NCBI GenBank assembly: GCA_964353255.1
Contig: CAYGVJ010000165.1
Coordinates: 1 to 10,974 of the forward strand
Source: VFZS01 sp964353255
Lineage (GTDB): Bacteria; Acidobacteriota; Terriglobia; Bryobacterales; Bryobacteraceae
Length of the DNA stretch: 10,974 bases
Direction of reading: 5' to 3'
The position numbers were made by a program, and so were the translations under genes. The notes under the pieces were generated by a model that worked only from the letters and a program-made list of their open reading frames with translations, searched no databases and was not told the DNA's origin. This document shows, piece by piece, positions 6,691-10,974 of the stretch; the first letter of the stretch is position 1, and the number at the start of each line of letters is the position of its first letter.

Positions 6691-7107
6691 ATGCACCACA
6701 GCCGACATGAGAAATACAGCAGAATGACGCTTCCTTATTTGAAGCGGTTACGCGATGACATTCAAGCGATTATTAATCAGCTAGAATCTGCTCCAGTTCG
6801 TCGGGAGGCAGACATTGGCGCAGAGTACACAGGAGCGCCTGAGTTGATAGCTGAAGTCGTTCAAACTACGAAAGGAAAGAAGGATGGTAGGCGGAGGCAA
6901 CTGCAAACCATCTACTGCTCGAACGAGAGATGTGCTCGGTGCCCACATGGACCATACTGGTATAGTTACTCGGAGAACAGGCGAAAGAAAACCGTCGTCG
7001 TGAAGTATGAGGGTATGCTCTATTTCAGCCTTGAAGCATTACGGGCACAGAGAAACAATATTAGACCAGGAATTAGAGGAGAGCTAATGCGGGTTGATTC
7101 GGCATGA
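6691..7107 (+). CDS. Cassette-borne protein with DUF6788-like CxxxxCxxC zinc-finger motif
   Basis: This gives 138 residues from the ATG at 6691, preceded by GGAG 5 nt upstream. An in-frame ATG at 6544 exists, but it lies inside the preceding cassette gene and across the attC core, so I reject it. Residues 13-32 form a charged helix, possibly a coiled coil (LPYLKRLRDDIQAIINQL). Residues 72-108 hold C76-x4-C81-xx-C84 followed by PHGPYWYSYS (85-94) and a Lys/Val-rich strand, resembling the short DUF6788-type module (CGK...C.CA...HGPYYYL) seen in many phage- and transposon-associated proteins. It is probably a metal- and nucleic-acid-binding protein, but no activity is assigned. The coding sequence is visibly richer in A+T than the chromosomal genes on either side, which fits acquisition. 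It is the single gene of cassette C (6667-7172). Confidence 0.72.
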   Translation: MHHSRHEKYSRMTLPYLKRLRDDIQAIINQLESAPVRREADIGAEYTGAPELIAEVVQTTKGKKDGRRRQLQTIYCSNERCARCPHGPYWYSYSENRRKKTVVVKYEGMLYFSLEALRAQRNNIRPGIRGELMRVDSA

Positions 7108-7115
7108 GTGAGGCC

Positions 7116-7178
7116 GGCTAACCACAGGGTGCAGCCGACCCGCAAACAGCGGGGGCGGCTGACCCTGGGTCGTTAGCT
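7116..7178 (+). other. attC site of cassette C (best-preserved)
   Basis: R'' GGCTAAC (7116-7122) and R' GTTAGCT (7172-7178) bracket a strong stem: CAGGGT pairs with ACCCTG, CAGCCG with CGGCTG, and CCCGC with GCGGG, around a short A-rich loop. Single unpaired bases between the stem blocks match the extrahelical bases that set attC strand polarity. The length (63 bp), the orientation and its position 8 bp after the stop codon are all as expected for an integron cassette site. This is the anchor for calling the whole array. Confidence 0.88.
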
Positions 7179-7190
7179 GCTGGGCGATCG

Positions 7191-7226
7191 CGGCCAGAAG
7201 GGCTGTTGCCGACGGCGATCTGGCCG
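7191..7226. repeat. Hairpin after the last attC
   Basis: CGGCCAGA (7191-7198) and TCTGGCCG (7219-7226) are perfect inverted repeats with a 20-nt loop, 12 bp past the last cassette junction. There is no T-run, so a terminator role is doubtful; it could be a relic of a further attC. Confidence 0.4.
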
Positions 7227-7353
7227 GTGGCCGTGTAACGAGCGTTGAGCTCGCCTTTGAAATGGTCGGGGGGCACCGGTAGAGCAAGTCTCTGAAACGG
7301 CAGGAGTGGCCTCGGATATGGCAGATCTATGCGCGACGAAGGAAGTGACTGCG

Positions 7354-7379
7354 CCACCGCTCCCTTACGGTCGCGGCTC
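7354..7379. repeat. Short dispersed intergenic repeat
   Basis: The core CGCTCCCTTACGGTCGCGG and its flanks match, from memory, a short sequence that recurs between genes in Acidobacteriota (its reverse translates as SRDRKGAV in spurious ORFs). Only one copy is in this window, so repetitiveness cannot be shown here. Confidence 0.35.
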
Positions 7380-7590
7380 AGCAAGGGCACTCAGCCCAGC
7401 GCCTGGGGAACCGGCTGGAAAGATGTGCAAAAACTCATGGCGGTGCGTGTGGTGGGCTGGTGTTACGTGACACCGCTGGCGTGAGATGCGGGAGTGCGCA
7501 GGGTGAGAGGCGCCTGTCGGAGGGGTCGGGTTGGGCTCAGCGGAATCATCGAGCACGCGTCCTCCTGCCAGGAACGTATGAAAGAATCCT

Positions 7591-7652
7591 GGGGACACGC
7601 CTGCGCTCATCGGTAGGCGACTGGTTTGACGGGCCCAGCCCGGAGTGTCCCC
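7591..7652. repeat. Inverted repeat GGGGACAC / GTGTCCCC
   Basis: GGGGACAC (7591-7598) and GTGTCCCC (7645-7652) are perfect 8-bp inverted arms around a 46-nt loop, and a T-rich run follows (7656-7661). This may be a REP-like element of the kind mobilised by Y1 transposases, or a short MITE remnant. It lies next to the broken S9 gene copy. Confidence 0.45.
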
Positions 7653-7666
7653 GGATTTTTTCTAGC

Positions 7667-7770
7667 TGCCGTCCGGGCTGGGAAGAGGCGCGCCGACGCG
7701 CTTCATGAGACACATAGCTTGGTGGGTGATGGGAACCTTGGCGGCAGTGGCGCTGAGGGCGGCCAGGAGG
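7667..7770 (-). pseudogene. 5' fragment of an S9 peptidase gene
   Basis: These 104 bases align to 4138-4244 at the start of the intact S9 peptidase gene, with about seven mismatches and one 3-bp deletion that keeps the frame. The minus-strand frame gives LLAALSATAAKVPITHQAMC then LMKRVGAPLPSPDG, matching residues 8-43 of the intact protein. There is no start codon in the homologous frame, and a TAG follows the last homologous residue by one codon, so it cannot make a peptidase. Many of the changes alter residues (for example E to Q and W to C), as expected for a decayed copy. It lies in the same orientation as the parent, about 3.5 kb away, with the cassette array between them. Confidence 0.85.
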
Positions 7771-7833
7771 GGGGAACCTACAGGTTACGAGCCACAGGCC
7801 GCGGTCGCGGCGGGTTCGGGGGCAGCGGGTTCT

Positions 7834-8211
7834 CTACCACGTGAGGAGGCGAAGCCCGTTGACAGCCCGGAAGTGCTGATCGCGGCTTGCCAGTGGCGAG
7901 CGATGCTCTCGCGCGAGGGCCGCAATCCAGACGTCATTGCTGGGGATGGGAAGCCCCGCCGCCTTCAACTCGCGGCGGATGTCGGCGTAGTGCCGGGCCG
8001 TCTCCTCTCCAATGAGCAGCACATCAAACAGTGGGAGGTTCGCCCTGAGCCATTGTTCGTACCGCTGCCTGAGCCGGGATTGGTGAGTGCCGTAAAGAAA
8101 CTCGCCGAGCGCGATGACCGGGAGAGCGAGGTTCACTTCGCTTTCGATGACGGGCAACAGTTTCTTGTCGCCGTCGGCGAAAGCCGACAGGGCGTTGGTA
8201 TCGAGAATCAC
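7834..8211 (-). CDS. vapC: PIN-domain ribonuclease toxin, VapC type
   Basis: A PIN-domain protein of about 125 residues, expected to act as a Mg-dependent endoribonuclease that blocks translation when freed from its antitoxin. The four acidic catalytic positions are present: the Asp in VILDTNAL, the Glu in LGEFLYG, the Asp in SNDVWIAA and the Asp in ASRDQHF. Length and spacing are normal for VapC. I prefer GTG 8211 as start: it overlaps the antitoxin's TGA as GTGA and has GAGGAG 5 nt upstream. An earlier in-frame GTG at 8217 adds only two residues. The overlap with the antitoxin indicates coupled translation from one transcript, probably autorepressed by the VapBC complex (family knowledge). 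The gene lies between the debris region and a core peptidase gene. Confidence 0.88.
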   Translation of the reverse strand: MILDTNALSAFADGDKKLLPVIESEVNLALPVIALGEFLYGTHQSRLRQRYEQWLRANLPLFDVLLIGEETARHYADIRRELKAAGLPIPSNDVWIAALAREHRSPLASRDQHFRAVNGLRLLTW

Positions 8212-8462
8212 CGCCACTCCTCGTCGTCGATGCGCTCGAACTCCTCAGCCACGACGCGCTCCAGTCGCCTGGTCTCGCCATGGAGCTCCCGCAGCCCGCC
8301 AAACGCCCTCATCCACGGCTTCTCCTCCGGGCCGCCGGCCTTGCGGCGAAGCCGTTGGCGGAGCGCCTGGGCGAAGAAGTCCTTCAAGGACAGGCCCTGT
8401 TGCGCGGCGACCGCCTTGGCTTGGCGGAACAGGGGGTCGGGAATCTCGACCGTGGTCTTCAT
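8208..8462 (-). CDS. vapB: VapB-type antitoxin, ribbon-helix-helix
   Basis: 84 residues from the ATG at 8462. The N-terminus MKTTVEIPDPLFRQAK followed by a helix and GLSLKDFFAQALRQRL is a typical ribbon-helix-helix DNA-binding domain (CopG/DUF2191-like VapB). The C-terminal half (about 45-84), acidic and rich in Glu/Arg, would be the segment that wraps the toxin. An in-frame start 25 codons upstream (8537) exists, but the extension is low-complexity and not conserved-looking, so I use the internal ATG, where the RHH strand begins. The ribosome site is weak (GGGAG is only 1 nt from the ATG). The last bases overlap vapC. I see no clear operator palindrome in the 107 bp upstream. Confidence 0.85.
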   Translation of the reverse strand: MKTTVEIPDPLFRQAKAVAAQQGLSLKDFFAQALRQRLRRKAGGPEEKPWMRAFGGLRELHGETRRLERVVAEEFERIDDEEWR

Positions 8463-8569
8463 GCTCCCATTTTCCCATAAATACGGCAGGGGCGCACTCA
8501 GGGCAGCGCAAGAACCGCTTTCCCGCAGAAAGTGCAAAGAGTTTGGACTTGCCGCAAAACTGTCCCGGC

Positions 8570-10165
8570 TTATGGTTCCTTCTTCGCCTCCGGCGGCCTG
8601 GGCCGCGGCTTGGGCGGCGGCTTGCGTGGCAGCATCTCGGGCCGGGTGGCGGCGTGGTAGACGAAGCTGGCGATGACGGCCGAGGCCTGCGTCAGGTCGC
8701 TTCTCTGGAGCCGGTCGTAGGTGTCCATGTTGGTGTGGTGGGTGCGCGTCATGTAATCCAGGGGGTCCTGGATGAACTGGAAGCCGGGCAGGCCGACCTC
8801 GTCGAAGGAGAGGTGGTCGGTGCCGCCGGTGTTGCGGATGGTGACCGTGGTTGCCCCCAGGTCATTGAACGGCGCCAGCCAGGCCTCGAAGATGGAACGC
8901 GCCATGTCGTTGCTCTGTAGGTAGATGCCGCGGATCTTGCCGCTGCCGTTGTCGAAGTTGAAATAGCCGGACAGCTTGGCGTACTCGGGTTTGAGCGCCA
9001 TGGTCTCGCGGTCGGTGAAATGCTCCTTGACGTAACCGCGCGAGCCGAGGAAACCCAGCTCCTCGCCGTCCCACAGGCCTATCCGCACGGTGCGGTCCAT
9101 TTTGAGGTCCAGGGTCTTCAGGATGCGCATGGCTTCGAGCATCACCGAGCTGCCCGCGGCGTTGTCGGTAGCCCCGGTGGCGGCTTGGTGGGAGTCCAGG
9201 TGCGCGCCGATCATGACCAGCTCGTCTTTCTTCTTGCCGCCCGGCAGGCTGGCGGTGACGTTGACGCCCTCGACGTCCTCGTAGAACTGGGCCTTCACGT
9301 CCAGCTCCAGGCGCACCGGGATTTTCTTTTCGAGGAGCCGGGCGATGCGGTTGTAGTGCTCGGCGACCAGCATGATGGTGGGCGGCGGGACGGGGTCCTT
9401 GGCCTCACGCGAGCCCGCCGGTGAGGTGAATATGGTGCCGTAGTTGCCGCGGGAGCCGGTCATGACCACCGCCAGCACGCCCTCCTCTTTGAAGAATTGG
9501 GTGAGCTTGCTGCGCGTTTGGCGGAAGTCTCCCGGCCCAGGGCCCTGGGGAGAGGGCTGGCCGGGCCGCGCAGGTCCCATCACGGGGAAGGGAAACCTCG
9601 GTGCACCGGGCTCGGGCGCCTTGGCCATGTCGGCCAGTTCGGTGTCCGTGTAGCGGCGGCTGTCGGGGGCGGTAGGCAGGGCCAGCTCGCGCGCTTGCTC
9701 GATGAGCACGATCTTGTTCTTCAACTGGCCCTTGAACTTGGCGGCATCCTCGAGAGTGCGGATAGGCGCCAGCATGACCTCGCCGGAGACCGGCCCATCG
9801 GTGCCCGGCGCCCAGGAGAGCGGCACACCGAGAAGCGAGGTCTGCTGCGGTTCGAGCATATGCGCGGAGAAGCGGCTGTAGGACCAGCTTCGCCCGAGCG
9901 TGCCCCACTTCTCCAGCTTGGCATCCTCGATACCCCATTCCTTGAGCGTCTTGACAGCCCACTCGCCGGCAGCCCGGTAGTTGGGCGAGCCGGCCAGCAG
10001 CGGGCCGTGCACATCGGTCAGGTTGAAAGCGTGGTCCATGACCTTGGAGTTCTGGAACGCCTCGGCTTTGATGCGGTGAATGACCGCCAGGTCCACTTTC
10101 TCCTGCGCCAGCAGGAGGACCGGCAGCATGGCGAAAGCGATGAGCAGCAGGATAGTTTTTTTCAT
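8570..10165 (-). CDS. Secreted M28 metallopeptidase with PA-type insertion
   Basis: 531 residues. A signal peptide (about 1-20, ending LLLAQ) sends it out of the cytoplasm. Residues 110-290 look like a protease-associated (PA) domain interrupting the catalytic fold, with a Pro/Gly-rich loop at 182-212. The M28 di-zinc site is complete: H322 and D324 in AHLDSH, bridging D334 in ATDNAAGSS, E368/E369 in GEELGFLGS, D405 in NFDNGSG and H477 in HTNMDTYD. It should act as an aminopeptidase or glutamate carboxypeptidase-like enzyme on small peptides. The C-terminal 20 residues are a Pro/Lys/Arg-rich tail, which could bind the envelope. I see no clear Shine-Dalgarno before the ATG; the gap to the upstream gene's stop is 26 bp, so cotranscription with it is possible although the functions are unrelated. 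Confidence 0.94.
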   Translation of the reverse strand: MKKTILLLIAFAMLPVLLLAQEKVDLAVIHRIKAEAFQNSKVMDHAFNLTDVHGPLLAGSPNYRAAGEWAVKTLKEWGIEDAKLEKWGTLGRSWSYSRFSAHMLEPQQTSLLGVPLSWAPGTDGPVSGEVMLAPIRTLEDAAKFKGQLKNKIVLIEQARELALPTAPDSRRYTDTELADMAKAPEPGAPRFPFPVMGPARPGQPSPQGPGPGDFRQTRSKLTQFFKEEGVLAVVMTGSRGNYGTIFTSPAGSREAKDPVPPPTIMLVAEHYNRIARLLEKKIPVRLELDVKAQFYEDVEGVNVTASLPGGKKKDELVMIGAHLDSHQAATGATDNAAGSSVMLEAMRILKTLDLKMDRTVRIGLWDGEELGFLGSRGYVKEHFTDRETMALKPEYAKLSGYFNFDNGSGKIRGIYLQSNDMARSIFEAWLAPFNDLGATTVTIRNTGGTDHLSFDEVGLPGFQFIQDPLDYMTRTHHTNMDTYDRLQRSDLTQASAVIASFVYHAATRPEMLPRKPPPKPRPRPPEAKKEP

Positions 10166-10191
10166 GGGCGAAACGGAGAGGATATCAGATT

Positions 10192-10974
10192 CTAACCAGC
10201 GGCTGCTCCGCGGAAGTAGTCGATGGTCAGGCGCAGGCCGTCCTCCAAGGGCACGCGCGGCTCCCAGCCCAGCAGTCGCCGGGCCTTGGAGATGTCCGGC
10301 CGGCGTTGTCTGGGGTCGTCCTCGGGCAGCGGCTGGAACTCGATCGGCGAGCTGGTTCCGGTCAGCCTGCGAATGCGCTCGGCGAACTCGAGGATGGTCA
10401 TCTCGCAGGGGTTGCCGAGGTTGACCGGGTAACGCTCGTCGGAGAGCAGCAGGCGGTAGAGACCTTCGACCATGTCGCTGACGTAGCAGAAGCTGCGGGT
10501 CTGCGAGCCGTCGCCGAATACCGTGAGCGGCTCGCCGCGGAGGGCCTGGTCGAGGAAGGCCGGCACCACGCGGCCGTCGTGCAGCTTCATTCGCGGGCCG
10601 TAGGTGTTAAAGATGCGCGCGATCGCGGTCCCTAGGCCGTAGGTGCCGTGGTAGGCCATGGTGAGGGCCTCGGCGAAGCGCTTGCTCTCGTCGTAGCAGG
10701 AGCGGGGGCCCACGGGATTGACGTGGCCCCAGTAGGTCTCCGGCTGCGGGTGGACCAGAGGATCGCCGTAGCATTCCGAGGTGGAGGCGAGCAGGAACCG
10801 CGCTCCCTTCGCGCGGGCAAGCCCGAGGGCTTTGTGCGTGCCGAGCGCTCCGACTTTGAGGATTTGTATCGGCAAACGTTCGAAATCTATTGGGCTGGCC
10901 GGGCTGGCAAAGTGGAGGATGTAGTCAATCTCGCCGGGGACATAGACGTATTCGGTGACGTTGTGTTTGATGAA
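10192..10974 (-). CDS. UDP-glucuronate decarboxylase (UDP-xylose synthase), 3' part, 5' end outside window
   Basis: 260 residues are visible; about 50-60 N-terminal residues with the Gly-rich NAD motif lie past the right edge. It is an extended short-chain dehydrogenase/reductase that converts UDP-glucuronate to UDP-xylose with bound NAD in the cytoplasm, supplying pentose for surface polysaccharide. Diagnostic motifs are HFASPASPIDFER, the catalytic Ser in LLASTSECYGDP, HVNPVGPRSCYDESKRFAE with the Y-x-x-x-K pair, and ARIFNTYGPRM followed by the VVPAFLDQAL and FGDGSQTRSFCYVSDMVEG stretches of UXS enzymes. dTDP-glucose 4,6-dehydratases and other epimerases are related, but the SPASP and NPVGPR segments fit UXS best. 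The frame is open to the window edge, and the gene ends 26 bp before the M28 peptidase. Confidence 0.9.
   Translation of the reverse strand, partial: FIKHNVTEYVYVPGEIDYILHFASPASPIDFERLPIQILKVGALGTHKALGLARAKGARFLLASTSECYGDPLVHPQPETYWGHVNPVGPRSCYDESKRFAEALTMAYHGTYGLGTAIARIFNTYGPRMKLHDGRVVPAFLDQALRGEPLTVFGDGSQTRSFCYVSDMVEGLYRLLLSDERYPVNLGNPCEMTILEFAERIRRLTGTSSPIEFQPLPEDDPRQRRPDISKARRLLGWEPRVPLEDGLRLTIDYFRGAAAG

Larger units (their letters stand above)
7179..7666. other. Intergenic region of repeats and debris, no gene seen
   Basis: No coding sequence that I can support. It contains a hairpin just after the last attC (7191-7226), a short repeat I recall from acidobacterial genomes (7354-7379) and a larger inverted repeat (7591-7652). 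The open frames on both strands are Arg/Pro/Gly-rich and resemble nothing known. Confidence 0.5.

Noticed and set aside
1..10974. CRISPR arrays, tRNA or rRNA genes
   Set aside because: I saw no regularly spaced short repeats and no cloverleaf or rRNA-like stretches on either strand.

Overview
The window looks like a high-GC chromosome of an Acidobacteriota-type soil bacterium, probably of the Solibacterales/Bryobacterales kind. This is inferred from three things: the mix of secreted S9, M28 and beta-lactamase-fold hydrolases, a relic of a small protein family I associate with that group, and an intergenic repeat I recall from those genomes. There is no rRNA or other marker gene, so the taxonomy is tentative.

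Layout. Bases 1-450 hold no supportable gene. Bases 451-4422 carry a minus-strand group: a 52-codon ORF, a secreted S9 (DPP5-like) peptidase and a secreted serine hydrolase with a DUF3471 tail. They are joined by a 4-bp ATGA overlap and a 10-bp gap, so they are probably one operon for extracellular peptide processing. From about 4887 to 7178 the strand, base composition and style change. Four small plus-strand ORFs, three of them membrane proteins, lie between sites that read as integron attC recombination sites. I interpret this as a gene-cassette array without a recognisable integrase in the window (a CALIN). One attC is interrupted by a roughly 293-bp MITE-like element with 16-bp inverted termini and a 9-bp direct repeat.

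Bases 7179-7830 are debris: a hairpin, a short dispersed repeat, an inverted repeat and a 104-bp piece of the 5' end of the S9 peptidase gene. That piece is in the same orientation as the intact gene, so about 105-bp direct repeats bracket the whole cassette region. Next, on the minus strand, come a VapBC-type toxin-antitoxin pair, a secreted M28 metallopeptidase with a PA-type insertion, and the 3' part of a UDP-glucuronate decarboxylase gene that runs off the right edge.

How it fits together. The core genes are ordinary secreted hydrolases plus a nucleotide-sugar enzyme. The unusual part is an island of mobile cassettes, a MITE, a toxin-antitoxin pair and duplicated gene debris between two hydrolase loci. 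The strongest novel leads are the attC array, the MITE inside an attC hairpin, the flanking direct repeats and the collapsed 52-aa ORF coupled to the peptidase.
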